In this document: positions 36,394 through 45,496 of the stretch, in pieces | Position numbering within the stretch: position 1 is the first letter of the stretch | How the letters are laid out: each line of letters opens with the position of its first letter | Assembly: GCF_010233585.1 (NCBI RefSeq) | Contig: NZ_CP045997.1 | Location: forward strand, 9,522,461 to 9,586,460 | Direction: 5' to 3' | From: Spirosoma endbachense | Lineage (GTDB): Bacteria; Bacteroidota; Bacteroidia; Cytophagales; Spirosomataceae | DNA: 64,000 nt | Translations under genes and position numbers: made by a program | The notes under the pieces: generated by a model | Seen by the model: only the letters and a program-made list of their open reading frames with translations | Databases searched by the model: none | What the model was told of the DNA's origin: nothing

Positions 36394-37032
36394 TTAAATA
36401 GCCCAGGCCTTCTGGCCAGCTTTGAGCGGAACACAACCATCGTAACGGCCCGGAACGGCTACGTATTCAAGGGCTTGTGTGGCCCCAATTTCAGACGTAA
36501 AATAGCCCGTTAGGGTCAGATCTTTGAGAATTGTAAAGAAAGGCGTGTAGCGTTTCTTCGAGTCGGGCATTTGCAGGTCGGCCTGCGAATTTTCTACTTT
36601 CGCGGCTGCCTTTGCACTAGCCATTTGTGCGAGTTGTTGCTTGGCTTCTGCTTCGAGCTTTTTCACAACCTCAATACGTTGTGCAGGATCGAGCTGTACA
36701 AATGCTTTACCATAGGCATCCTGGCTCAATTTGTTTGTCTGGGTAAGGCCCTCCAGAAAACGCTGCTGATCCTCTGGTTTGTAGCAGTCTTTCAGTAGAA
36801 TATCAATGACTTCGTTCACCTTGGCGGCTTTAGCACCGGGGGTTGATGTCGTCGGAATAATGGTATCAGCCAGTTCAGCAACGGTCGCATCCTGATCGGC
36901 CGTAAAAAAGAGCGGCTTGCCCGTCAGGGCGCGTCGGGCAGCCGAAGCTTCGAGCGTTTCGGCCAATGCGGGCAACGTCATGGTTGCACCAGCCAACGCA
37001 GCTACCCGCATGAGGGCGTCTCTTCTGTTCAT
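36394..37032 (-). CDS. Gluconate 2-dehydrogenase subunit 3 family protein
   Basis: Start chosen at the ATG at 37032 (MNRRDALMRVAALAGATMTL, 212 residues), which starts with a twin-arginine-like signal peptide ending PALA. The body contains the family core (FFTADQDATVAELADTIIPT, then TPGAKAAKVNEVIDILLKDC). This family supplies the small Tat-exported subunit that escorts or anchors GMC dehydrogenases. It precedes the GMC gene in the same direction with 94 bases between, so the oxidoreductase is probably carried out by Tat through this subunit. Confidence 0.9.
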   Translation of the reverse strand: MNRRDALMRVAALAGATMTLPALAETLEASAARRALTGKPLFFTADQDATVAELADTIIPTTSTPGAKAAKVNEVIDILLKDCYKPEDQQRFLEGLTQTNKLSQDAYGKAFVQLDPAQRIEVVKKLEAEAKQQLAQMASAKAAAKVENSQADLQMPDSKKRYTPFFTILKDLTLTGYFTSEIGATQALEYVAVPGRYDGCVPLKAGQKAWAI

Positions 37033-37164
37033 GTGCTTAGAGCGAGTTAAACTTTCAAATAGAACGATGTAAGGAATTACAAATGTATAACAATCAAGGA
37101 ATGGATTGTGCAATTTATAGATACACTTTTAGAAGATCATATCAATTATAAAAATGATTTTCAG

Positions 37165-37216
37165 CTAAACGAAAACTCCCCAAACTTCATGTGAGGTCCG
37201 GGGAGTTTTCGTTTAG
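37165..37216. terminator. Strong hairpin terminator
   Basis: CTAAACGAAAACTCCCC pairs with GGGGAGTTTTCGTTTAG around 18 bases. It lies behind the M20 gene (minus) and in front of the subunit 3 gene, so it should separate the two units. Confidence 0.85.
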
Positions 37217-37349
37217 TCTTTATACCTACTGTACAAATCAATTAACGCTTGTCAATTAACCGATTACATGCTTCAAGAGTAAGCTTTCAACAGCCCGATT
37301 TTCGGTATAGACGGCGCCATGAAATGCGGATAAGTTTTCATCGTTTTGA

Positions 37350-38552
37350 TTACATTAGCTGCAATTCCTGCACGGCCAGCCAGCTCATCAGACCAGCCCC
37401 CGTTTCCAGGGCGGCTTCGTCAATGTCGAACGTTGGCGTATGCACACCGGAAACGATACCCCTTGCTTCGTTGCGGGTACCAAGCCGATAGAAACACGAG
37501 TCGACGACCTGCGAATAGAACGCAAAGTCCTCACCAGCCATCCATAGATCCAGATCAACGACATTTTCGGCGCCCATGTATTCGACGGCCTGCGCCCGTA
37601 CACGCCGGGTCAGCTCAGGGTGGTTTTTCAAATACGGATAGCCGTGAACAATTCTGAACTCACAGGAACCGCCCATCGCTTCGGCAATACCTTCGGCCAG
37701 TTTAACCATCCGGCGTTTGCCTTCGGCCCGCCACTCCTCGTTCATACACCGGAACGTACCTTCAATATTGACTTCGTTAGGAATGACATTGGTAACGCCA
37801 TCGGCAATAAACCGGCCAAACGATAATACGGACGGACTGGCGGGTGGACGGTTACGGCTGATGACCTGTTGCAGAGCTACAATGATGTGCGACGCAATCA
37901 GCACTGGATCAACGAGGTTATCGGGCATGGCAGCGTGGCCACCTTTCCCCCGAACGGTCAGGTAAAGTTCGTCGGTACTGGCCATATACATTCCTTCGCG
38001 GAAGCCAATTTTACCCACCGGAATATTCGGTGCAACGTGTTGGCCGAGCATACTCACCGGAGCCGGATTTTCCAGAACGCCTTCTTTAATCATCAACGAT
38101 GCTCCACCGGGTGCTTTTTCCTCACCGGGCTGAAAGACCAGCTTCACGGTTCCGTCGAACTGGTCCCGTAGCACATGCAGAATACGGGCTACACCGAGCA
38201 GGCTTGCCGTATGTGCATCGTGCCCACAAGCGTGCATGACCCCATCGACGGTCGATTTGTAGGGCACATTGTTCGCTTCATGAATAGGGAGCGCGTCCAT
38301 ATCGGCGCGCAGTCCAACCACTTTCGATGTAGACGAAGAACCATTGCCTGTTTTTCCCTCGATAATGGCCACTAAACCCGTATCGGCGACACCTTCCTGC
38401 GGAGTTATACCAATAGCTTTTAGCTGGTCGGCCACAAAACGCGCCGTATTGCGTTCGTGAAACGAAAGTTCGGGATGTGCGTGCAGATGGCGACGCGTCT
38501 GTACAATGTCAGCCGCATACTGCCGGGCGAGCGATTTGATTGATTCGAGCAT
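37350..38552 (-). CDS. M20 family amidohydrolase
   Basis: Start chosen at the ATG at 38552 (MLESIKSLARQYAADIVQTR, 400 residues); the frame extends to a TTG at 38567. The metal-binding motifs of M20D amidohydrolases are all present: RRHLHAHPELSFHE, LRADMDALPIHE, HACGHDAHTASL, FQPGEEKAPGGA and the C-terminal WMAGEDFAFY. The group includes N-acyl-amino-acid amidohydrolases and hippurate hydrolase. It has no signal peptide, so it is cytoplasmic. Substrate unknown. RDD gene follows 88 bases upstream in transcription. Confidence 0.93.
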   Translation of the reverse strand: MLESIKSLARQYAADIVQTRRHLHAHPELSFHERNTARFVADQLKAIGITPQEGVADTGLVAIIEGKTGNGSSSTSKVVGLRADMDALPIHEANNVPYKSTVDGVMHACGHDAHTASLLGVARILHVLRDQFDGTVKLVFQPGEEKAPGGASLMIKEGVLENPAPVSMLGQHVAPNIPVGKIGFREGMYMASTDELYLTVRGKGGHAAMPDNLVDPVLIASHIIVALQQVISRNRPPASPSVLSFGRFIADGVTNVIPNEVNIEGTFRCMNEEWRAEGKRRMVKLAEGIAEAMGGSCEFRIVHGYPYLKNHPELTRRVRAQAVEYMGAENVVDLDLWMAGEDFAFYSQVVDSCFYRLGTRNEARGIVSGVHTPTFDIDEAALETGAGLMSWLAVQELQLM

Positions 38553-38639
38553 AATTGTCTGGGCCAAACTTGAGTTTGGCCCGTTATTGAAGAGAATGGG
38601 CCCACTAGAACGGCCTGACGTAGCAATCTGGGCCAGACA

Positions 38640-39335
38640 TTACTGTGTTGTTATAAACTGATAATCGCTGACAACCGTTTCCAGAAAGGCCTGACTTGAC
38701 AATGAACTTTGAATCCCGGTAACTTCCTTGATCTTGTCGGCAGTACGAATCAATACATCGGTATCTCTCCGGCGCAGTGCTTCACGAACAATACCAATAT
38801 CACGGTCGCTCAGTAAACGAACATCGGGAAACTGAACGATATAATTTTCTGTCAATGGGTGAATCAGGATATCGTCTAATGAGACCGCTGGTTTAAGTTT
38901 AACAACGGTCGTTCCGGCTGCAATATCGCCCAGGCGTTGCCCTTTTCCATTAACAGCTATGGTAATAACCGGCACAATTCCGCCCACAAATAGCGCCGAC
39001 TCCACGATCCGGAGCAACCACCGAATCAGGTAAGCGCCTAAACCGGGCGGTGACCCATCGAGCATAACAACCCGGATACCCAGTGCCAGTTTACCGATAC
39101 TTCGTCCATTCAGAAACCATTCCGAAATCAGGTCATAGGCTACGACGGGCAGCATCGCAAAAACAACGTAAAAATTTCCCGTCCGAATCCCTAAGCGATT
39201 CGGTATCGTAACCATTAGCACAACCCAGCCAAATATAACCAGATAGTCGATCAGTGCGGCCAGAATCCGTTCACCAAGACTGGCCGGTTCGTATTCCAGT
39301 AAAACATTTTGGGAAGTGCGGATAGCAACAGCCAT
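38640..39335 (-). CDS. RDD family membrane protein
   Basis: Start chosen at the ATG at 39335 (MAVAIRTSQNVLLEYEPASL, 231 residues). The RDD signature is visible: LGERILAALIDYLVIFGWVV (Arg and Asp in the first helix), YDLISEWFLNGRSIGKLALGIRV, and GQRLGDIAAGTTVVKL. Two or three membrane segments and a soluble C-terminal tail of about 60 residues. RDD genes often neighbour SpoIIM, DUF4129 and MoxR genes, and here it is divergent from them with 170 bases between. Confidence 0.88.
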   Translation of the reverse strand: MAVAIRTSQNVLLEYEPASLGERILAALIDYLVIFGWVVLMVTIPNRLGIRTGNFYVVFAMLPVVAYDLISEWFLNGRSIGKLALGIRVVMLDGSPPGLGAYLIRWLLRIVESALFVGGIVPVITIAVNGKGQRLGDIAAGTTVVKLKPAVSLDDILIHPLTENYIVQFPDVRLLSDRDIGIVREALRRRDTDVLIRTADKIKEVTGIQSSLSSQAFLETVVSDYQFITTQ

Positions 39336-39505
39336 TATCAATGATTTGTCGTCAATAACCAGTAATCATCGGCAAATTACCGTTGACACGGGTGAATCGT
39401 CAAAATTAACAAGCTTTCTTTTGTTCTTAGTAAACAAATAACCAATTTTCACGATCTGCTACATTAGCCGATGAAATACTGGAACTAACAATCGATCAAC
39501 AACCT

Positions 39506-40465
39506 ATGCGTGAAGCCCTTTTCGTTAAACGCAACTCCGACAAGTGGCGCGACATCGAACAGAACTCAACGGCAAAGGCTGCCCGGCCAGATCCCGACGA
39601 ACTAACCGACCGCTTCGTTGAACTGACCGATGATCTGTCGTATGCCCGAACGTTTTACCCCGACTCTAACGTAACCCGTTACCTCAACGGATTAACTGCT
39701 CAAATGCACCGGGGGCTGATGCAAAACCGGCGCGATGATCGCGGCCGCTTTATCACCTTCTGGAAGTATGAGCTACCGCTGCTATTCCGGCAGTCGCATC
39801 GTTTGCTGGCCGTATCGGCGGCTATTTTCCTGGTGGCTGGCATCCTTGGCTGGGTATCGGCCGCCCACGACAACACCTTCGTTCGGTTGATTCTGGGTGA
39901 TCAGTACGTCAATATGACGCTCGAAAACATCAAGAAAGGTGATCCACTAGGCGTGTATAACAGTCACGGGCAGGCATCGATGTTTATTCAGATTACCCTC
40001 AATAACATTTACGTAGCTTTCCGTACATTTATATTCGGCTTGTTCGCATCGTTCGGAACGATGGCCATGCTGTTCTATAATGGTGTGATGCTTGGCGCTT
40101 TCCAGTATTTCTTCTATGAACGCGGGTTGCTGCTCGACTCAATCCTGAAAATCTGGATTCATGGTACGCTCGAAATCTCGGCGATCGTCATTGCGGGCTG
40201 TGCGGGCCTGACCGTAGGAAACAGTCTGCTGTTTCCGGGGACTTACTCGCGGCTGGAGTCGTTTAAACGGGGAATCAAGCAGGGGCTAAAAATCGCTATT
40301 GGGCTAGTGCCGATCTTCATTATGGCTGGCTTTCTGGAAAGCTTCATTACCCGGCTGACCTTATCACCCGTCATTAGCGGCAGCATTATTCTGGTTTCAG
40401 CCGCTTTTATTATCTGGTATTTTATCCTGTACCCTATTTCACTTAACCGCAACAGTCAGCCATGA
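39506..40465 (+). CDS. SpoIIM/DUF95-like membrane protein
   Basis: A 319-residue protein. After about 95 soluble residues it has five or so membrane segments and the Stage II sporulation protein M family features (YELPLLFRQSHRLLAVSAAI, NNIYVAFRTFIFGLFASFGT, then IWIHGTLEISAIVIAGCAGL with the HG-x-x-E motif). Non-sporulating bacteria use it in this gene cluster. It overlaps the next gene through ATGA and begins the plus-strand operon that runs to the DUF58 gene at 47668. Confidence 0.88.
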   Translation: MREALFVKRNSDKWRDIEQNSTAKAARPDPDELTDRFVELTDDLSYARTFYPDSNVTRYLNGLTAQMHRGLMQNRRDDRGRFITFWKYELPLLFRQSHRLLAVSAAIFLVAGILGWVSAAHDNTFVRLILGDQYVNMTLENIKKGDPLGVYNSHGQASMFIQITLNNIYVAFRTFIFGLFASFGTMAMLFYNGVMLGAFQYFFYERGLLLDSILKIWIHGTLEISAIVIAGCAGLTVGNSLLFPGTYSRLESFKRGIKQGLKIAIGLVPIFIMAGFLESFITRLTLSPVISGSIILVSAAFIIWYFILYPISLNRNSQP

Positions 40466-41352
40466 TTCAACTTTTTCTGCAGCGCGATTTTGGCAACAAG
40501 ATCAATGCAACGTTTCAGTACATTGGCGAGAACTTTCGTAGTCTGGGAATGGCCTTACTTTATATCGTTGGGCCGGTGGCGCTGGTGGCGGGAATTGCAA
40601 CCGGCATTCTCCAGTCAAATTTCCTGAAAATAGCGACAGAAGCAGGCAGCAATAAAAACCCGGACCCAATGGCCATGTTTCAGATGATGAGCCAGTTTGT
40701 ATCGCCTACATTCTGGCTGGTTATCCTTTTGAGCATCCTGGCCAATGTCGTTGTTATTCTCACGACCTACGCCCACATGAAGATTTATGCCCGAACGAAT
40801 GGGGCCCCAATTGGTGTACAAGAGGTTTGGAATGAAGTGCAGCCCGCCATTGGCCGTGCGATTATTATTTCGATCCTGAGTTCTATTGTCACCTTCGTTG
40901 GCTTCATGTTCTTTTTCATTCCGGGCATTTATGTAGCCGTTGTCTTATCGCTTTCTTTAGCTGTCACTTCATTTGAAGGCACCGATTTCGGAAAAACCTG
41001 GGAGCGTTGTTTCAAACTCATCCGGGATAAGTGGTGGTCTACGTTTGGGCTCATCATTGTGATGGGCATCATTGTCGGTATTGTAGGGCTCATTTTCGCC
41101 ATTCCAAGCGCCATCGTGGGTTTTCTTATTGGTGGCAAATTATTACCTGATGTTTCGGTTGTATGGCTCACACTAGCCAATGTGATTGCCCTCGTTGGCC
41201 GGACACTGCTGAATTCCATGCTCTACATCGCTATTGGTTTTCAATATACCAATCTGGTTGAAAGACAGGAGGGTCGTGGGCTGATTTCGGACATCGACTC
41301 TATTGGTACCAACCCCAGTCAACCCCGCTCAACGGATGAAGGTAGTTTTTAA
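40462..41352 (+). CDS. Polytopic membrane protein of the SpoIIM/DUF4129 cluster
   Basis: A 296-residue protein with about six hydrophobic segments (YIVGPVALVAGIATGIL, FWLVILLSILANVVVILTTY, IIISILSSIVTFVGFMFFFI). Its general pattern resembles the glycerophosphoryldiester-phosphodiesterase membrane domain / YciC type proteins common in these loci, but no signature residues can be pointed to. ATGA overlap with the SpoIIM-like gene and a 17-base overlap with the next gene show tight co-translation. Confidence 0.75.
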   Translation: MIQLFLQRDFGNKINATFQYIGENFRSLGMALLYIVGPVALVAGIATGILQSNFLKIATEAGSNKNPDPMAMFQMMSQFVSPTFWLVILLSILANVVVILTTYAHMKIYARTNGAPIGVQEVWNEVQPAIGRAIIISILSSIVTFVGFMFFFIPGIYVAVVLSLSLAVTSFEGTDFGKTWERCFKLIRDKWWSTFGLIIVMGIIVGIVGLIFAIPSAIVGFLIGGKLLPDVSVVWLTLANVIALVGRTLLNSMLYIAIGFQYTNLVERQEGRGLISDIDSIGTNPSQPRSTDEGSF

Positions 41353-42166
41353 GGTAGCCTGTTGGTTTTGGAGAAAAGGAGACCTGACAAGACTTTGGGC
41401 AATGGCGCTGGTTATGGCGCTTACCTGCACTTCGGTTTCGGTCTCCGCTCAGTCAGATAAACCGAAAAGCCAGTCGGTAGTGGCCCCTGATGATCGCTCG
41501 GCGGTTCATGTTCGGTACCCACTACCCGAAAAACTCCGTGAGTTTCAAACCGACCGTGACTACCAGTATGATCACGAAGCTCCTCCACCCGAAAATCCCG
41601 TAGCCCGTTTTATTAACTGGCTATACAAAAAGCTCATGGATTTTTTGACTAGTGAAGCTTATCAGAACATCTGGCAATACATCCTTCTGGTAGCCATAGC
41701 GGGCTTTGTTATTTATCTGCTAATGAAAGCCGAAGTACTTGGGTTTTTATTCCCCAAAAAGGCACAATCAACCGGCCTGGACTATGAGAATCTGGCAGAA
41801 AACATTCATGAGATCGATTTCAACGCGGCCATTGAGGAAGCCATCAGTCAGCGTAATCTCCGGCTGGCAGTGCGTCTTCTTTATTTACAAACGCTCAAAC
41901 ACCTGACCGATTCCGGCTTAATTGCTTATAAACCAGACAAGACCAATCGGCAGTATGTTTATGAACTGGCAACTACCCAATTTCAGCCTGATTTCGACCG
42001 ACTGACCCAGCAATTTGATTTTATCTGGTATGGCAACTTTCCGATCGATGCAAGTCGCTTTGAAGAGGTAAGGCAACAGTTTCAGGCCTTTAACCAGGCC
42101 GTTTCCCAACCGAATACTGTAAACCGCACGGGCGGACCCGTAGAAACCAACTTTGCGAAGACCTAA
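41336..42166 (+). CDS. DUF4129 domain protein
   Basis: Start chosen at the ATG at 41336 (MKVVFKVACWFWRKGDL, 276 residues). A signal-anchor-like segment ends at SVSVSAQ, and a second membrane helix spans IWQYILLVAIAGFVIYLLM. The C-terminal DUF4129 domain is recognised by NLRLAVRLLYLQTLKHLTDS, GLIAYKPDKTNRQYVYELA and FDFIWYGNFPIDASRFEEV. In other genomes the domain accompanies MoxR and DUF58, and sometimes transglutaminase modules. Its role is unknown; it is probably in the inner membrane with the domain inside. Confidence 0.85.
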   Translation: MKVVFKVACWFWRKGDLTRLWAMALVMALTCTSVSVSAQSDKPKSQSVVAPDDRSAVHVRYPLPEKLREFQTDRDYQYDHEAPPPENPVARFINWLYKKLMDFLTSEAYQNIWQYILLVAIAGFVIYLLMKAEVLGFLFPKKAQSTGLDYENLAENIHEIDFNAAIEEAISQRNLRLAVRLLYLQTLKHLTDSGLIAYKPDKTNRQYVYELATTQFQPDFDRLTQQFDFIWYGNFPIDASRFEEVRQQFQAFNQAVSQPNTVNRTGGPVETNFAKT

Positions 42167-43337
42167 CAAATATCTCCTTATCCTGCTCGCTACGGTAACG
42201 GCTTATGTGCTCTTTGAGTATTACCGGCCTAAGCCACTCGACTGGACGTCTACCTACGAAAACGACGACAAGATTCCGTTCGGGACAAAGGTATTATATG
42301 AGCTCCTGCCGGGTGTCATGCAGCAATCGAGTGTTAAAACGGTGCGTTTACCGGTTTACAATTTTCTGACCGAAACCAAACCAGCGGGGCGAAGTAATTA
42401 TATTGTCATCTGCCGGGATTTCAATGTTGACGGTAACGACCTGAAACAGCTTTTCCCTTATGTCCGGAATGGTAATACTGTTTTTATTTCAGCGTACGGT
42501 ATGCCCGATTCACTGGGCGCAGTTTTGGGCTTTAAAGCGGATGTGAAAGAACCCAGCGAAGCCGATTCGACGCTACGCCAGAACTTTGCCAATCCACAAT
42601 TAGTCAAATCCGGTGGTTATAATTTCTTCCACGACGACGGTCGAAATTTCCTGCTTATCCAGAAAGCTAAAAACATAACGGTGTTGGGGCGTAACGCCCG
42701 AAAAGAGCCTGTTTTTATTCGGATTCAGTACGGCAAGGGGCAATTTTTCATTCATAATTTGCCCCTTGCCTTTACGAATTATTATCTGTTGTCGCCCAAA
42801 ACGTCTGACTATGCGTTCAAAGCCCTCTCCTTTCTGCCTGCCCGACCAACGTATTGGGACGAGTATCAGAAACAGGGCCGTTTTGATGAAGAGCAGCAAT
42901 CTATCTTCCGCTATATTCGAAGTCAGCCAGCGTTGAACTGGGCGTATTATCTGGTCGTATTTGGGTTGATTTTCTACGCTATTTTTGCCGGAAAGCGTAC
43001 GCAACGCATCATCCCGGTTCTAGAGCCTCCTCAGAATACCTCGCTTGATTTTGTAAAAACAGTTGGACGGCTGTATTTTCAACAGGGGGATCACGATAAT
43101 CTGGCTCGCAAGAAAATTCAGTATTTTTTAACTGAACTTCGTGAACGATACGGCTTGAATACAACCGTTCTGGACAAAGAATTTACGGAAACGCTGGCCC
43201 AGAAAAGCGGCACCCCACTAAGCGAAACCGATGAACTGGTCAGGCTCCTGCGTAGTGCGCAGAAAAGCATTTCATTATCGGAATACGATTTATTGACGCT
43301 GAATGCAGCCATTGAACGATTTAAACACCTAATCTGA
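42153..43337 (+). CDS. DUF4350 domain protein
   Basis: A 394-residue protein that starts at a TTG (42153) overlapping the previous gene by 14 bases; no in-frame ATG lies near the N-terminus. One membrane helix at the N-terminus (KYLLILLATVTAYVLFEYY) and one near residue 275 (WAYYLVVFGLIFYAIFAG). The region between is the DUF4350 domain (DDKIPFGTKVLYELLPGVM, IVICRDFNVDGNDLKQLFPY), which resembles a Rossmann-like GATase fold. The rest is a cytosolic tail. It is always seen with MoxR/DUF58 genes; function unknown. Confidence 0.83.
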   Translation: MRRPNKYLLILLATVTAYVLFEYYRPKPLDWTSTYENDDKIPFGTKVLYELLPGVMQQSSVKTVRLPVYNFLTETKPAGRSNYIVICRDFNVDGNDLKQLFPYVRNGNTVFISAYGMPDSLGAVLGFKADVKEPSEADSTLRQNFANPQLVKSGGYNFFHDDGRNFLLIQKAKNITVLGRNARKEPVFIRIQYGKGQFFIHNLPLAFTNYYLLSPKTSDYAFKALSFLPARPTYWDEYQKQGRFDEEQQSIFRYIRSQPALNWAYYLVVFGLIFYAIFAGKRTQRIIPVLEPPQNTSLDFVKTVGRLYFQQGDHDNLARKKIQYFLTELRERYGLNTTVLDKEFTETLAQKSGTPLSETDELVRLLRSAQKSISLSEYDLLTLNAAIERFKHLI

Positions 43338-43372
43338 ATCCAATAGGCACCTGTGGGATTCAGAACTATTCT

Positions 43373-44347
43373 ATGGAAAATATACAAACGCGCATCGACC
43401 TTACTCCGCTCACCACCGCCATCGATGCCATTCGGGCTGAGGTCGGTAAAGTTATTGTGGGTCAGCAACAGACGATTGATTTGTTACTGACTGCCCTTCT
43501 GGCCGACGGCCATGTTCTGATCGAGGGCGTGCCCGGCGTGGCCAAAACACTGACTGCTAAATTACTGGCCAAAACGATGTCGGTAGGTTTCAGCCGGATT
43601 CAGTTTACGCCGGATCTGATGCCATCCGATGTACTGGGCACCTCCGTCTTCATGCCTAAAACGGGCGATTTCGTATTCAGGCAAGGCCCCATTTTTTCAA
43701 ACCTCGTCCTGATCGACGAAATCAACCGGGCACCTGCCAAAACCCAGGCCGCGCTTTTTGAGGTAATGGAGGAACGTCAGGTTACCAATGACGGAACTAC
43801 CTACTACCTCGAAGAACCCTTTATGGTGCTGGCCACTCAAAACCCTATTGAACAGGAAGGCACATACCGACTGCCCGAAGCTCAGCTAGACCGATTTCTG
43901 TTTAAGATTGTGGTTGGCTACCCGGATGCAGCCGCAGAAGTGGCTATTCTACGCGGTCATCATCTCCGCCGGAACCTCAGCGATGCACTGGATGCCATCA
44001 GTGCGGTTCTCACTGCCGATCAGTTGGCGATCTTACGAAGTCAGGTCCATCAGGTTCATGTTGAAGACAAACTATTTGACTACATCGCCCAGATTGTTCA
44101 GGCTACCCGTGCCAATAAATCGCTCTATCTTGGCGCATCACCCCGCGCATCAGTAGCCTTACTTAACAGCGCAAAAGCCCTGGCTACACTCCGGGGTCGT
44201 GACTTCATTACACCTGAAGATGTACAGGAGCTTTCGCCATCGGTTCTTCGGCATCGTATTTTACTCACCCCTGAACGGGAGATGGAAGGCGGTACCGCCG
44301 ATGAGGTTATTGCACAATTGGTGCAAAAGATTGATGTACCCCGATAG
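43373..44347 (+). CDS. MoxR family AAA+ ATPase
   Basis: A 324-residue AAA+ ATPase. Walker A is GVPGVAKT (about residues 58-65), Walker B LVLIDEINRAPAKTQAALFE, sensor 1 LATQNPIEQEGTYRLPEAQL, and the arginine-finger region DRFLFK. MoxR proteins act as chaperone-like remodelers, usually with a DUF58 partner. Here that partner is three genes downstream at 46307. The gene follows DUF4350 after 35 bases. Confidence 0.93.
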   Translation: MENIQTRIDLTPLTTAIDAIRAEVGKVIVGQQQTIDLLLTALLADGHVLIEGVPGVAKTLTAKLLAKTMSVGFSRIQFTPDLMPSDVLGTSVFMPKTGDFVFRQGPIFSNLVLIDEINRAPAKTQAALFEVMEERQVTNDGTTYYLEEPFMVLATQNPIEQEGTYRLPEAQLDRFLFKIVVGYPDAAAEVAILRGHHLRRNLSDALDAISAVLTADQLAILRSQVHQVHVEDKLFDYIAQIVQATRANKSLYLGASPRASVALLNSAKALATLRGRDFITPEDVQELSPSVLRHRILLTPEREMEGGTADEVIAQLVQKIDVPR

Positions 44348-44350
44348 GCA

Positions 44351-45496
44351 ATGAATACTGGATACTATACGATGAATAGGTATTCAATTTCATACGTTCG
44401 CAGAAGAAAAGGGAGGCTGTCGAGCCTTCATTGTGCCTTATTTATTCTTCATTTTTCATTTCTATCGGCCCAGACACTCACTCGTGAACAGCTAACCGGA
44501 ACGTGGGTTGGCGTACATACCGAATGGGATACCGATGCGTTATGTCCACTCCCAACCTATATCCGGCTAGATCCTGACAGCACGTATTTACTCGGTATGA
44601 CTGACGGTTCGGCAAAAGCCGTCACATCGACCTGGGCTATTCATGGCGATCAGGTACGATTGGATACGATTCATTTTGCACCACGGCTGGTCACGCTGAA
44701 AAATAATTTACTGCGAATTGGCCGAAACTATCCAATGGTTTTTCGCCGGTTTAAAGACATTCCACTCGATTCGGCTAACACCGCCTATCAATTAAGCGGC
44801 CACGTCTGGCAATCCGATAGTTTGCTACTCTATTGCTATGCCAATGGGAAAATCGCTTTAGAAAACCCGACATCCAAACAGCGTACTATTCATTTTTGGC
44901 GATTAGCCAGGTTCGGAACGTCCTTGTTTTTAATCGTACAAGGCAATCAATACACGCCTGATGGTAACTACAAATTCATATGGCAGCTAAGCAGTCTATC
45001 CCCAAAACAACTGCAGGCTATCGGCTGGAACAAAGAGGCTGTAGTCCAAAAAACATTCCGGTTGATCAGGAATCTGGCGCCCGGTGATTCCTGTCGGCCA
45101 ACTGGTTTTCAGTCCTGCACGAATTGCTTTATTCGTTCATTTTCAGAAATTGGCATCGGTCGAACTCCATCACGCTACAACCTTAGCCAGTTATTGAAAA
45201 AACACTACAGACCAGTTATTAACCATACCGGCCAATCGGGGTTGATTCATGTTCAGTTTGTTGTTAATTGCAGAGGTGAGCAAGGGATGTTTACCCTAAG
45301 CGGCTCAGACAATGACTACTGTCCCAAAACGTTCGATGCTCAGATTACCGATCAACTACTGGCTATCAGTAGAAATTACGTGGCTAGTGATCAGTTTTTG
45401 CGCGCTGACGACCAATCCGGCAATCGGCCGAATGATATCGCCGTTTCATTTACGGTTCGGTTGCAGGAGGGCCAACTAACTGACATTCTGCCATGA
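44351..45496 (+). CDS. Secreted protein with lipocalin-like and TonB-C-like parts
   Basis: A 381-residue protein of no family I can name. A hydrophobic stretch at residues 26-40 (LHCALFILHFSFLSA) is a probable signal sequence after a long basic N-terminus; a later start would cost it. Residues ~45-135 (LTGTWVGVHTEWDTDALCPL) resemble a lipocalin-like domain. The C-terminal 110 residues (GLIHVQFVVNCRGEQGMFTL with a following FDAQITDQLLAIS) look like a TonB C-terminal domain. It sits between moxR and DUF58 where no gene is usual, 3 bases after moxR, with ATGA overlap to the TPR gene. Confidence 0.6.
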   Translation: MNTGYYTMNRYSISYVRRRKGRLSSLHCALFILHFSFLSAQTLTREQLTGTWVGVHTEWDTDALCPLPTYIRLDPDSTYLLGMTDGSAKAVTSTWAIHGDQVRLDTIHFAPRLVTLKNNLLRIGRNYPMVFRRFKDIPLDSANTAYQLSGHVWQSDSLLLYCYANGKIALENPTSKQRTIHFWRLARFGTSLFLIVQGNQYTPDGNYKFIWQLSSLSPKQLQAIGWNKEAVVQKTFRLIRNLAPGDSCRPTGFQSCTNCFIRSFSEIGIGRTPSRYNLSQLLKKHYRPVINHTGQSGLIHVQFVVNCRGEQGMFTLSGSDNDYCPKTFDAQITDQLLAISRNYVASDQFLRADDQSGNRPNDIAVSFTVRLQEGQLTDILP

